A stretch of 64,000 nucleotides of DNA, taken from Isoetes taiwanensis (lineage: Eukaryota > Streptophyta > Lycopodiopsida > Isoetales > Isoetaceae). The notes beneath the pieces were generated by a model. It saw only the letters and a program-made list of their open reading frames with translations. It ran no database searches and was not told the DNA's origin. This document shows, piece after piece, positions 1-13,045 of the stretch; positions within the stretch are counted from its first letter, which is position 1; each line of letters opens with the position of its first letter. A program made the translations under genes and the position numbers. The stretch spans positions 9,876,081-9,940,080 of the forward strand of contig JAJEKV010000047.1 in the NCBI GenBank assembly GCA_021234155.1, read 5' to 3'.

Positions 1-413
1 ACTGTTGTGCGTTGACGATCGGTGTCTCCAAAGCATGCCTCGAGCTCTGCAGTGAAAGTAGCAAAATCTTGCAACTCTGGGGCTCCTTTCTCCAATAAAA
101 GAGCAAACCAACTTAGAGCTAGTCCTGTGAGGAGAGAAGCAATCAGCCCAACTTGTTCTTGGGCCGTGGGATATCTATGAGGGTGGAGCTGGATCGCAAG
201 CCTGATCTGATTCAAAAAACCATGGAGCTTGGACCAAGTGCTGTCAAACTTCTCTGGCAGACTGATCTTAGGCTCTAATAGCCTCAATCCAGAGCTAGAA
301 GCAGATTCATGTGAAGCAACACATTCCTTAAGCTCTTTATTGTCCAACTGCAACTGCTGGCATACTTGAACAAGCTGCTGGACCTGTTGTAATAAAGTCG
401 AAACCTCCTCCAT
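1..413 (-). CDS. gag: Ty3/gypsy Gag, N-terminal part (runs off the window)
   Basis: Reading the minus strand from the ATG at 413 gives about 137 uninterrupted codons to the window edge, so only the N-terminus is present. The start is a glutamine-rich predicted coiled coil (residues 1-35, LLQQVQQLVQVCQQLQ). It is followed by the typical retrotransposon Gag core: a LPEKFDSTWSKLHGFLNQIR stretch, then HPHRYPTAQEQVGLIASLL and a TGLALSWFALLLEKG helix, with FGD near the edge. Gag forms the virus-like particle that packages element RNA. The upstream region (496-1012) looks like the LTR of the same element. This is a conventional Gag and differs completely from the first gene of the two LTR elements at 37-61 kb. 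The frame is intact as far as seen; the rest of the element lies outside the window. Confidence 0.85.
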   Translation of the reverse strand, partial: MEEVSTLLQQVQQLVQVCQQLQLDNKELKECVASHESASSSGLRLLEPKISLPEKFDSTWSKLHGFLNQIRLAIQLHPHRYPTAQEQVGLIASLLTGLALSWFALLLEKGAPELQDFATFTAELEACFGDTDRQRTT

Positions 414-495
414 AGATATAAAACTACTAAATACGAGCGAAAAAAATGTTTAAGATCAGTGTAGGCAAGAACCCGTAAGGAATTTCGGTTTAAAC

Positions 496-1012
496 TGTCA
501 TGAACCTATGCAAAAACAAGGAAAATACATGGAAAATATGCAAGAAATATGGAAGAAATATGCCAAGATCGGCAAAGAATCTGATATATGAACAGGAATC
601 AAGGGTACAATGGCCAAAGCAAGCAGAAACACGAGAGTGATACCTAGAAGGCTCAAGATTGGCGTTGAACCAGAATGGTTTGATAAGAAGGAGGTGCCTC
701 CTTATATATCTAGGCCAACGGTCAGGATCACGCCACTCCAATGGATGAGATCTCGCCAAGTGTCACACATGCATTTAGGTTCTAGAATATTCTAGAACCT
801 CGTGGAGGTAGTCCCACATATGAAAAAGACGTGAACAATTGTCTTTAACAAATATTGGTAATGCACTTGGCAAAGGTGTGTGACTTGCAACTGAAAGGTT
901 GCGAGCTCAAATCTTGTCTTGTGCAAATACCCTTTTGCATCCGTGTGACGACCATCTTTTGTACATACGAGTATAATGTTTGTACGATACGAATATCCGT
1001 ATGGTCATCACA
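496..1012 (-). mobile_element. Probable LTR of the minus-strand gypsy element
   Basis: On the minus strand the segment starts TGTGATGACC at 1012 and ends CATGACA at 496, giving TG...CA termini just upstream of the gag start. A TATA-like tract (minus strand, about 698-707) fits a promoter inside the LTR. The first 72 bases (941-1012) form an inverted repeat, GTGTGACGACCAT against ATGGTCATCACAC, a terminal hairpin like those of the LTRs at 46, 47 and 59 kb. I see no clear primer binding site after the inner end, and the second LTR is outside the window, so the borders are provisional. Confidence 0.5.
777..800. repeat. 24-bp perfect palindrome
   Basis: The sequence AGGTTCTAGAAT followed by its exact reverse complement forms a perfect 24-base palindrome. 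It lies upstream (minus strand) of the TATA-like tract in the putative LTR, so it could be a U3 protein-binding site. It contains GAATATTC-type arms as in heat-shock elements, but that reading is inference only. Confidence 0.6.
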
Positions 1013-1458
1013 CTTTCCGTCAAAACTCTAGTAAGCAACATGGAGATATTCCACCTTGCTCAGCAACTTGGGTCCTCCAAGTTTATATTTATTTTGTACC
1101 TACAAAAATAGAAGAAGTACAATTAGCAACGAAAACAAGGACTAGATTGTTACAAGGAAATAATCTAGTAACTAGGACTAAATTATTCCTATTCCATAAT
1201 AGAAAACGAAAACAAAAATGTCAACACGCAAACAATTCCAACTACAGATTAGAAACAGGAACTAAGATATGAAACAACTGTATTCCAGAATAAAAAACTT
1301 ACCAGACCAGATTTTCATAACCTGTTTGTACAGGAAATCCGAAGTGATTTTTGAAGGCGGACTCCACAAGCCCAGCTTGCATGTTAGAATAAAACACAAC
1401 AGGATGTCAGTGCTTGGCTGCTGTGATCTGCTTTATGCCGTCGACAAATGCATTGGAC
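1013..1458. other. Non-coding stretch, nothing recognised
   Basis: A-rich sequence with no convincing coding frame on either strand. It separates the minus-strand LTR from the end of the minus-strand pseudogene. It could hold the remaining 3' part of that pseudogene, but no exon was recognised. Confidence 0.4.
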
Positions 1459-2940
1459 TCAGAATTTAAAGGGCAAGTTGTCATAGTGGCTGTCTTTTAA
1501 CTTGAAACTACAAGGAAGGTCTGCTATGATCAAATTAAAATCATGTGGCTTAACCGTCCCGACCAGTTTTGTGCAATCGCGATGTATGATCGAAAACAAA
1601 TTGTTTTGACTAAACATACAAAATCTCTCGTAGTCGGATGGCTTTGCATCTACATTCCTCCTGTCTGCTAACAACCTCTCTTTCTGGGCCGTCCTTACCA
1701 AGTGCATGAAGCCCTCTAGAAGGTCTTTATTTTTCTTTTTGCTCTCTTAGAAGAGAAACTAATGCAATTGTGTAAAATAAAGAAGCTAAAGAATGAACTT
1801 GATAAGAAAACGTACCCAGCCCTCAAAATTTGACGCTCGTCAGAAGTTGCAATAGGGTAAAGCTCCTTGCATATGTCCCAGGTCATGACGTTCTTTTGGC
1901 GAGAAAAGAACAAAAAAAGATCAAATAAACAACAAAAATTCAGGAAAATGCAAAACAAAAAATGTGAGAACAAAAGTGTATTTTGGAATACAGTTTTGCT
2001 TTCCTAATTAACACAGGTGCTTTCCGAATATACCTGTGTTTTCTTAGGGAAGCAAAATTGTTCTAGAATACAACTGTGTTTTCCCAGGGAAACAAAAGTG
2101 TATTCCAGAATATACTTTCGTTTTTTGAGAAATCTAAAATGTTTTTTACAAAAACATGTTGCTTACATATTGTGGTTAAAGGCAGACTTACTTGTGCAAT
2201 TTCTTTGACATCTCTTCTAAAACTACTATCTATCTATCTAATGTGAAATCCTTGTCTACAACCTTTCGCAGCAGCTTTTCTAGAAATTCCGTGTCCGTTA
2301 ATCCTTGCATTTCTCTCCAGACGATTATTGTCATTTCTATCTTTGGCACGTCAGAGCCTTTCTTTTTGTCGGAGACTTTGCCTTTGCTTTTCAACTACCC
2401 GCGCTCAAACATGTTAAATATTTCGTTCTGGAGTTCCCAAATCTGCACATGTAAACATTAGGTTAATGATGTGGATTCTTTAATACAGAACGTAAAAGAG
2501 CCAGACAAAGGAAATTTAGCACAAATACTTATTTCGGAATATAGTTTATGCTTACCTTGTCGCCTCCGAATGCAAGCTGAAACCAGTTGTCGTGGCTAAT
2601 GAGAGATTGCCTTTTGTTAGCTTTGTCGTATTTAAGGCAACGTTCAATAACACACGTCTCCTTTAGCTCCAAAGAATTGGCTGGTTTCTTGAGGTCCTCG
2701 CCATACTTTTCCTTTAAAATTACATACTCCCTGACGAAACTCATTTTTTAATTTATACTCATTGTCAGCATTGTGAGTGTTGGCAACGATTTTGGCTTCT
2801 TCATCACTAAGGCCACAATAAATAGCACAAAGGACCGAAAGGTACCTCGAGTTCTTCTTCTTCTTGTAGAGTTGCCTCCTAGCCTTAAAGTTGTGATTAC
2901 CGCCTAGGATATAGTGGGTGTATGTGTCTGCATTCTCTTT
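1459..2940 (-). pseudogene. Multi-exon pseudogene: ParB-like and methyltransferase-like segments (C-terminal part)
   Basis: Exon-like blocks read in order on the minus strand. About 2940-2775 encodes THYILGGNHNFKARRQLY...YCGLSDEEAKIVA, which resembles the GGNH/AL..L and GLSDEEA pattern of ParB/sulfiredoxin-like domains. 2744-2555 ends AFGGDK at a GTAAGC donor. About 2446-2200 starts after a TGTGCAG acceptor (WELQNEIFNMFERG), ends at GTAAGT and contains two in-frame stops. About 1905-1816 (MTWDICKELYPIATSDE) ends at a GTACG donor. 1745-1459 contains SIIHRDCTKLVG and NLIIADLPCSF, like the (D/N)PP(Y/F) motif IV of DNA methyltransferases but with DLPC. A matching N-terminal fragment lies at 7400-7635, so the gene was probably split by a 4.4-kb insertion. 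Domain names are inference from pattern only; the stops make it a likely dead copy. Confidence 0.5.
1975..2125. repeat. Short tandem array inside a presumed intron
   Basis: Three to four degenerate copies of a roughly 45-base unit with alternating motifs like GTGTTTTCcyAGGGAAaCAAAA and TnTTCTAGAATA. It lies between exon-like blocks of the minus-strand pseudogene. Confidence 0.5.
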
Positions 2941-3467
2941 ATCGTAGTTCTGGGGGTCTGTGCATTGCTCCCTAGGGTATGGTTGCTCACCACTGCAGAC
3001 ATACCGTACCCTGTGGTACCAAAAGCCACCTCAGCGCCATCCCACAGTACCCCTTGAACGCTCACCAGGTGTCGCGACTTCGTGAGACGAGAAGCCATGG
3101 CTCCCGTGCCATATACCCACCCATCGCGCACCTAGGAACCCCCGAACATGCCCATTCCGAGGCATAATTCAATGCCAGGGGCTGGAATTCGCGTGCAAAT
3201 TCCAGCCTCAATGCATGCATAGAAGGTGGGCAATCGGTGTGATTGCGGAGGATCAAGAAATTCGCACACAACCCCACAGTTCTGGCTTGGAACTCAATTG
3301 AACCCCTGCTTTTGCTGAAGGCTAGACCAATGGTGTCCACTAGAGCCTGACCAGGGATCGATGCTACAACGCCAGGCAGCAGCAGACCGACGATAACAGC
3401 CAGCAAGCGAGTTTGTGCGCCCAAATCAAAGAAGAAGCATCCTCAGACCAGCGGATCGGGAGCTACA
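2941..3467. other. Unassigned GC-richer block before the pogo element
   Basis: Composition rises compared with both sides. A minus-strand frame of 120 codons (3424-3062) starts with a hydrophobic, signal-peptide-like run (LLAVIVGLLLPGVVASIPG), but I do not recognise the product and no exon borders are evident. It is probably part of the insertion that split the neighbouring pseudogene. Confidence 0.25.
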
Positions 3468-5346
3468 ATGACGAGGAAGCCAACAAAAAGAGGCCAATGG
3501 ATGGAGGAGGAGATGCTAGACGCTCTAGATGAGATGAATGAACATGGTATTTCAATTAGAGAAGCTTCTAGACGATCTGATATCCCAGAATCATCCATCA
3601 GAGACTGGTTGTATGGACGAATTTCCCACAAGACGGAGAGACATCCACAGATCCTAACACCGTCCCAAAAAAAGGAACTTGTGGATTGGGCCATAGGGAG
3701 GGCAGAACAGGGGATGGGCGTGACCTTGGCTTTGGTGAAGGGAACGTGCTGCAGAACTGGCCAAGGAGAGTAATCCAACATTCGAAGGTGTTCCAGGTGG
3801 AAAATGGTGGAAACTCTTCAAGCAGCGCCATCCTGAAATCTCCCTCAGGAGTGCAGAAACTCTAGATGTCTCACGTGCCCGAGCTATGAATCAAGAAAAC
3901 TTGGATAGGTTCTACTCGGGCTTGAAAGAAACGTATGATGAGTATAACTTCCCCCCTTCAAGGATCTGGAATGCAAATGAGACCGGGATCCAAGCTGGGA
4001 AAGTAAAGGGCCTAAAGATAATTGTATGGAAAGGTGAGAATAGGGTTAGTGAGCTGGTCATGAATACCAAAGAATGGGTTACAATCTTAGTGTGTGTAAA
4101 TGCAGAAGGGTTTAAAATACCTAGTATGTACATTTTCAAGGGAACTAGGATGAAGCAGGACAACATAGCCAGGTGTGAGGCGGGAGCAATTCAAGCTGTC
4201 CAGCAGTCAGCTTGGATGACAACTAAACTCTTTAAGTCTTGGTTGTCCCACTTCCAATGGAGAGTGCCTGGAGGAGTATCACCTGAACGACCACATCTGA
4301 TCTTGCTTGATGGGTATGGAAGCCATGTAGAACTGGATGTCATATGGGCAGCCAAAGATATGGGAATACATTTTACACTATTACCTTCACATACATCATA
4401 TAGGTTGCGCTATTCAAGGCAGCCTTCAAAAGATTGAGGGCAGAATACATGGTCAAAAAAGGCAGGTCTGAACCCAAGAGGGAAGACATAGCTGAATTGA
4501 TATCTATGTCCATGGCTGCAGGTCTAACAGTTTCGAATAAAGGCTGGTTTCATGGCTACAGGGATATGGCCATTCAATCCAACAAAGGTAGTGCTTGGAA
4601 AGGAAGGAAATAGTTTTGCTCGGGGGGATGTTTATGTGCCAGCACCACTACTTGACCAACCAACAATAATTGAAGATGGATTGGCTATCCCCATTGTGCA
4701 GTCTGCAGCAAATGAGAGTGCACAAATGGATGAAGTTGATAAGAATGAACCAATGGGACAACCATGTGACCAAGAGTTGAACATGGAGGGTTTCAACATG
4801 CAAGAAGTTGACTTGCAATGGGAGGAACATGTGCAAGCAACATGTGACCGTGCAGAAGATAGCTTGGAAACAATGCAGCAAGTCCTACTCCATAGAGCAG
4901 CAGCTGGTCCTACTCCATGCCAGCAATCATCCCATGTTGCTCCAAGTCAGAGCACCCAAGATGCAACAAGGAGGAGGGAGATTGCACCTAATCTGCATGG
5001 AAGAGTGCACATTAGCAGCAACGAATTCTGCCAAGCACTTGCAGCAGAGAAGGCAAGAAGAGAGGAGGCTGAGAGACTGAAGATCCAGCAAGCTGCCCTT
5101 AAGAAAGTGGAGACAGCCAGGAGGAGGGTTGAAAGGAAAGAAGCCAGCAGGCGGGCTGCAGCAAACAGGCTAGAGAAGGAAAGAGGGAGCCAAGAAGAAG
5201 CTTTGTATGAGGAGAGCACCAGAAGGATGAGGGCATTTATATATCCAGCAGGCCAATCCAGGGTGAAAGCCATCTTTGGCTGCCAAAGACCATTGAATGA
5301 GGCTGCAAAGGCTAGGAGGTTGGCTGCTATGAAGAGGATGAGATAA
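3468..5346 (+). pseudogene. Pogo/Tigger-type (DDE_1) transposase, frameshifted
   Basis: A CENP-B/psq-type helix-turn-helix opens the protein (GISIREASRRSDIPESSIRD, about 3540-3610), followed by the second DNA-binding half (ILTPSQKKELVDWAIGRAE, about 3650-3710). After a frameshift near 3745 the frame GGKWWKLFKQRHPEI leads into the catalytic core. NANETG (about 3975) should hold the first catalytic aspartate but shows N. LLDGYGSH (about 4305) holds the second. The segment that normally carries the third (QPLD after LLPSHTS) is lost at a frameshift near 4405. GLTVSN and ATGIWPFNP (4515-4575) mark the usual end of the catalytic domain. The 264-codon frame 4552-5346 continues as a lysine/arginine-rich coiled coil (EKARREEAERL). 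Such enzymes cut and paste DNA; this copy cannot be active. Confidence 0.8.
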
Positions 5347-6346
5347 AGGCAAGGCAAGGCAAAGCAGTTCATTGGAGAGGATGACAATTGGGAGACTTGT
5401 GTGCCGAGCAGCCAGAATGAAGAGGTGGGGATTATGCAAGTACCTAGAGAGCAGGCAGGTCATGATAGCATGGTAGCCCCTCAAACACAAACCCTGGACA
5501 TAGGTTGCAGTCTTGAAGACACACACTTATGTGAGGGAGATGGGGTGCATCCTCAATCAATTAGCATAGAGGGCTGCATCCCCTTGGTCAAGCCTACACA
5601 TAACAAAGTCAGCAACATCCGTTCACCTTTGAAGAGATGGGACCTTGCCAACAAACAAAGAACATTCAATCCTACACAGGGCCAGGAAATGATGAAGTTA
5701 TGGCAATTGACAAGGCCAGGCATATTCGGGTTGGAGTTGATGCCGAAGCTCTTGCTACAGCAAGGCACATGGACGAGGGCTTCTTTAGAACATGGAGGTC
5801 TGCACAGGTATGTGGCAGGAACTTTGCTGTAATGTTGTGCTCACTTTTCCTTAACATACTTTTGGTATTGCAGGTGAATGAGGCAACATCAGAACTACCT
5901 TTGAACACAAACACAGCAGAAATGGTATGTAGCTATCTTTGGCATGTGGAGTTGATATTTGTGGAGTTGATATTTAGAGTCCATTGATGCAGGATGCATA
6001 TGATTCGGACGAGACCATAGAAGAGTAGTAATGTGAGCTACCAAACATTGTGCAAAAGGAGGAGGACTTCAGTTGTCTTTTTAATGTTAAGCTAGCATAT
6101 GGACATAAGTATCATTTTTTGTTGAATACAAAATGCTAAGTTAAATACACAAACAAGCTGTCTTAGGGATGTCTTTAAGAAAATTACATTTCATATCTCC
6201 ACAAAATTGCCTTATGAAGTTTGGCATTACAAAATAAAACAAAAACCCTCCCAACAAGGTGCGCAGTCAGCTGGGTACTTAGGGCATGTCAGAGGGCTAT
6301 AGATTAGATATATAAGCATCCATTCTGGCCAGAAGCAGCAACTGAG
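5347..6346. other. 3' remainder of pogo element, no clear gene
   Basis: Plus-strand open stretches (5401-5832) continue after the transposase frame and may be its decayed C-terminal tail or 3' region. From about 6000 the sequence is AT-rich with no coding signal. No terminal inverted repeats of the element could be identified by eye. Confidence 0.3.
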
Positions 6347-6661
6347 TTATTCTGGATTAACCGGGCTCTCGAACTTAACTCGATCCCCTTCAGCAATAGT
6401 CACACGGCAGTGGACCATGTCGTTGTCATCTTTGGCGTGCTGCACTTGATCAGTAATCTCTGTGGTGACTTCAACAACCAAGTTTGACCCCACTGCATCA
6501 TAAATTTCAGAGCGTGTTACCAAGACGTTCTTCAGAGTGAAGGAGCCGAGGTCTTCGGTTCCCCGAGAGGCGCCAGAGTCTCGACGCTCTCTCTTCTTCG
6601 CTGGGGAGCGGGGCAGTTTCCGATATGGGCTGGAGCCCGGGGTCTTCCTCCAACTGTCCAT
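6347..6661 (-). CDS. Small unknown protein, 104 residues
   Basis: The minus-strand frame from ATG at 6661 to TAA at 6347 gives 104 residues. The start codon sits five bases after a TAGATTGCAG splice-acceptor-like site, so an intron in the 5' UTR is likely, with the first exon around 6700-6890. The N-terminus is basic and serine/proline-rich (SPYRKLPRSPAKKRERR). The C-terminal half looks globular with beta-type patterns (FTLKNVLVTRSEIYD, NLVVEVTTEI). I do not recognise a family. GC content is higher than the surroundings, as in a real exon. It could be a host gene caught between transposons, or part of the inserted segment. Confidence 0.4.
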   Translation of the reverse strand: MDSWRKTPGSSPYRKLPRSPAKKRERRDSGASRGTEDLGSFTLKNVLVTRSEIYDAVGSNLVVEVTTEITDQVQHAKDDNDMVHCRVTIAEGDRVKFESPVNPE

Positions 6662-7399
6662 GGCGCTGCAATCTAACAAGAAATCAAGAATAAGCCAAAT
6701 GAAGGGATCAGGAGCTTACCAAGATGATCAGTGATATGGACGGAGCTTAGGATAACTGCAAACTGAGAACGACGAAGCAACCCTTTGAACCGATCCGGGG
6801 ATTTTGATCGAATGGCATTTCCTTCTCCCCTTTTAAAGCCCCATGCCAAATGATGAGGCCTCTGCCCAATTGTGCGGGGCGCGTCCACCCAAATGTGTCT
6901 CCAATTCGGCAGAGAAGAGTAAACTGAGTCGGATTAGGGGTAATTGCAGTGATTTAGTTCATGAGATGGTGGCAAACATGGGCTAATAGGGTCAGATTTG
7001 GTAGCGATCGATGGCTCCCGTACGCGTGGTCTGTGGACCGTTGGGCCATGATGGCCATCTCGGGCCCCGCGGACGCAAGAAGTGTGTGAGGCCCATGCCA
7101 GATCGCGAGGGGGCGTATTGGGAGGGCGACTGCGGGAGGGGGTTCACGCATGTGGCGAAAGGTGGACTGACAGGTGACGGAATCAGGTTCTACGGGACGC
7201 GATCATTGGTGCCAGTGCCTAGCGAGGGTTGGTGTTGGGGCTCGAAAAGGAGAGTTCACGCATGGCGAGAGCGAGTTACATGTCGGCATGCGGGGCCTAA
7301 ACCCCCAATCTTCGACGACCTATAGCTCTTCGACACATTTTTTCAAGGCAGTTTTTTTTCCATTGCATTAGATACAACATTAGGTATCCAGAGACACTT

Positions 7400-7635
7400 T
7401 GGCCGAGCAATTTGGAGTTGTTTTGACAATTTGCCACATTCACGCCTCTTAAGTGCGTGAGACATAGAGACCGTACCCTATCAACAAGAACAACGATCGG
7501 AGCCACGTAAGCATTGGGATTGCTCCTTATTCTGTCCTTCAGGTTTCTTAAATGGTCTGTGTAAATCTTACGAACCTGAAGTGGTCTCTCACTAGCTTCG
7601 TTCTTGGGGGGCATCCTCATGCATGTAACCGGTAA
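7400..7635 (-). pseudogene. N-terminal fragment of the ParB-like/methyltransferase-like pseudogene
   Basis: The minus-strand frame (ATG at 7620) encodes RPLQVRKIYTDHLRNLKDRI, then NPNAYVAPIVVLVD. This matches the expected front of a ParB-like domain: a position-specifying helix followed by a strand ending before a GGNH segment. The GGNH part itself is at 2940-2775 on the same strand, so the two blocks look like halves of one gene separated by about 4.4 kb of inserted DNA. After LVD the reading degrades. The family assignment is inference. Confidence 0.4.
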
Positions 7636-8111
7636 ATAAATAACCCCCTGCTCAAATTTTCCTCTATTGGAGAAGTGGCAGATTGAGGGGATACCTAGGA
7701 AACAAATCGACTATGACGTCCACGAAAAGCTATTTGAAAACTCTGTTAGCAGCACAGCCACAACACCGCCAGAAGAACCACCTACAAATTACCTGAAATA
7801 AAAAGCCCTATAATCTCAAGGAATCGTGGGTGCTGAAGGTTACAGAGTGTGGGCGGAACCACCATAACGTGTTTACCCATCCATACACACACAACATGTC
7901 GGTGCAAAGTAACGCCAAGGGACCTCTATAAACCATTAAAGGAAGAGTGGCAATATTTGTTACGGTATTTATTAATTTGCCACAGAAAAATATTTACATT
8001 TAGTAGAAAAATAAAGGGGTTTCTTCCACCACCTGCAACTTATCGCCTTGCGACCATGGGTTTTAGAATCCCGTGATCAGCCAGTGCTCAGCATAGAGGT
8101 TGGCCTCGGCC
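7636..8111. promoter_or_regulatory. Upstream region of the PSA2-like gene
   Basis: Sequence between the pseudogene fragment and the ATG at 8112. No perfect TATA box at the expected distance was seen. The bases before the ATG (CGGCCATGGCC) give a good plant initiation context. The promoter is expected here by position only. Confidence 0.35.
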
Positions 8112-10544
<2,433 letters not shown>

Positions 10545-10737
10545 ATTGTGAGTTGTATAATTTTGTAGTTTGTATACCAATAAGGACTGAAACCGTTTCG
10601 TAAATACCTTGGCGCTATCAACAAAACCCAAACATAGGGTTTGGCAAACGTATACCGACTGAAATATATTACACACTTAGATCAATGGCCACGTTTCACT
10701 TTTTACCCTTGGGAATGTTAAAGAAAACAATTCTTGG
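10545..10737. terminator. 3' UTR region of the PSA2-like gene
   Basis: AT-rich sequence after the stop codon at 10542-10544, ending where a tandem array begins. No canonical AATAAA was placed with confidence. Confidence 0.3.
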
Positions 10738-11075
10738 ATAGACATATCTCTATTCAAGTCAAGGAGACATATACAATAAAAATACTATGTAAAAGTTTTA
10801 CGCATTCTTCCTTAAGCCTGACATTCCGGTGTTTTACCTGACATTCTGGGCATGGGATAGACATACTCTATTCAAGTCAAAGAGACATATACAACTAAAA
10901 TACTATACGCATTCTTCCTTAAGCCGGACATTATGGTGTTTTACCTGACATTTGGGCATGGGATATACATACTCTATTCAAGTCAAAGAGACATATACAA
11001 CTAAAATACTATGTAAAAGTTTTACGCATTCTTCCTTAAGCCGGACCTTGTGGTACTTTATCTGACATTCAAGGC
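10738..11075. repeat. Three tandem copies of a 106-118-base unit
   Basis: Each unit contains CTCTATTCAAGTCAA, GAGACATATACAA, ACTATGTAAAAGTTTTACG (shortened in copy 2) and CGCATTCTTCCTTAAGCC. The anchor TATTCAAG recurs near 10751, 10869 and 10975. Copies are over 85% alike by eye. No coding. Confidence 0.85.
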
Positions 11076-11384
11076 ACCTAGATTTCACGTTGCAACAAAC
11101 ACCCTAGGGCTCAAATTTGGGTTGTCAAGGGCATTGACACTTCTTCCACCCCGGAATTTAGGCTTTGGGGTGTTCCTTGTATAATGAATTTATAGTGATT
11201 CATTTCATTTGTGCTATTTTACTCTAAAGTGAAGAGGTCCTTGATTTAACAAAGAAGAAGATATGCATGCTTATAATTACAACATTCACAAGTTATGCAT
11301 GCTTCAAGCTTTCTCCAATTACAACATTCACGCTCTACCACGTGGAATTCCTTGAATATAGTACTGGCACCTAACTACTATCAA

Positions 11385-11498
11385 CAACATGGCAACTGGG
11401 GAGCCCATTCAGCCTCCGGAATGGAAAGCGGCGGGCTTGATTCCGCTCAACAGGTAAGAACAGGTCAAGAACAGCTTGATTCCCCAGTTGCCATGTTG
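11385..11498. repeat. 17-bp perfect inverted repeat around an 80-base loop
   Basis: CAACATGGCAACTGGGG at 11385-11401 is the exact reverse complement of 11482-11498. It directly abuts the foldback at 11496-11606, and both may belong to one small transposon relic. Confidence 0.7.
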
Positions 11499-11606
11499 TG
11501 GGGGGACGAAACAGGGTCGCTGATTCCAGGACCCGCTCCCGGCTGCCGCCGGTCGCGGGACCCCCTGGAATCATCTCCCCTGTTTCCGTCCCCCCATACA
11601 TCATTT
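11496..11606. mobile_element. GC-rich foldback, MITE-like
   Basis: The left arm (TGGGGGGACGAAACAGGG..CTGATTCCAGG) and the right arm (CCTGGAATCATCTCCCCTGTTTCCGTCCCCCCA) are inverted copies of about 33 bases, with a GC-rich centre that can itself pair. The sequence is strongly GC-rich in an AT-rich background. Size and structure suit a miniature inverted-repeat element; no target-site duplication was resolved. Confidence 0.6.
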
Positions 11607-13045
11607 TCACATAAGATCCTTTATATCACTAATACGGCAATCTTAAAGAGTTCTTTGTGCATCAGAGTTCTCGGTTGACTTTTGTTGCTTTCAATCAAAG
11701 AATGTGTGATGGAATCATTGAAGGAAGAAAATAATTGGACAAATTCTTAGCTAGATGTAAAATTGGCTTGATACTCATGAAAACTAAGTCTCTATTGATA
11801 TTTTATTCCATTCTTTTGCAGTACATTGAAGGAGCTAATAGAAAATTATCCTCTTTTTTTTTGCTTTTTTTTTTGAAGAACAAAAATTACAACATGTACA
11901 TATCTCATATAGATGTGTAAAATGCTCCTAAAACATGAGTATGAAACATTATATACTTATTCCAGTGTACGAGACTAATGATAAGATTTATATATAACAA
12001 ATTATAACTCGCCCACATTACAATTTCCAAATAAGTCTCAAGAAAATGAATTTTTGCCAAATTAGAACCTCAATTTGAAAAGGAGACCTAAAGGGGTTAA
12101 ATATAGCCTCTCTATTATGTGGTCATCTTGTCTTTTTACATTCGCTTGAGACCAACTGGTCTATGAGATGCACATGTAACACCAACATTGCTCTTTACCC
12201 TCAAACACCTTAGGTTGCATGCTTTCATGTGATTGTAAACTAGTGATATGCCACTAGACCAAACAACACTATATCCAAGAAAGAAGAAGAATTATTCTAA
12301 TTTGCTATGCTAAGTAAGGGACTAGCAAGTTCGATAGCTAAAGAAACTGTTTCATTTGAAATGACTTTGCTATGTCGTTATAACCCTGAATATAAAGAAA
12401 TTGTTTCATCTGAAATAAATGTGTTTTGCAAGATATAAGAAAATTGTTTCACTGAAAATTATAAAAAAATTTCAACTGCAATGAATACTACGTCAAGACA
12501 TAAAGAAATTGTTATGAACAAGACATAAAGAAATTGTTTTATCTGAAAGAAATTTGCTATATCAAGTCAGGGACATAAAGAAATTGTTACTGAAATAAAT
12601 TTGCTATATCAAGTCAGGGTCTAGCAAGTTCGATACGGGGCAAAGTCTTTGGATAACTCTTCATAACTAGCGAGTTCGCTACTTTAGCACTTGTTACTTG
12701 TAGAATGAACTTACCTTGGGTTTGAGTCGCTAAAAGGGTGTTAACACAATCCATTTCACGTCAAAGTATAATGCCTTTCATGTATGACGGATACAGCCTT
12801 CAACCTTCTTCTAGCATATGAGTTGTCCATTTGAATGGCGTTATATTTAGTACTACAATTGAGTTCATAAGTAGAAGAGTGTCAACCAAAAAAAGTGTAT
12901 CCAAGTATTTATTCCTTTTGAGTGTTTACAAGTGAAGAGGAGCTTTGCCCCTCTCTATTTTTTGAAATAGATGTAGAATCAATTGACAATCTGAGTTCAT
13001 CTTATAATTATCGAAGATGGAACAAATTACAAAACTGGCCAGTCT
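11607..13045. other. AT-rich intergenic region with degenerate minisatellite
   Basis: No gene seen. Between about 12300 and 12640 a degenerate repeat recurs (CATAAAGAAATTGTTt.aTCTGAAA, about six times), and TCTAGCAAGTTCGATA-type blocks occur at both its ends (about 12320 and 12622). This lies downstream of the minus-strand prolyl hydroxylase gene and so includes its 3' UTR. Confidence 0.5.

Noticed and set aside
850-940. tRNA gene or SINE (box-B-like GGTTGCGAGCTCAAATC)
   Set aside because: No complete cloverleaf or good A box; it sits within a putative LTR.
3062-3424. Minus-strand secreted protein (hydrophobic start LLAVIVGLLLPGVVA)
   Set aside because: No family pattern, no splice structure, and the downstream half looks random; kept only as an unassigned block.
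7011-7325. Plus-strand 104-codon frame rich in G and R
   Set aside because: High GC content makes chance open frames likely; no domain pattern; lies in what may be the promoter zone of the minus-strand small gene.
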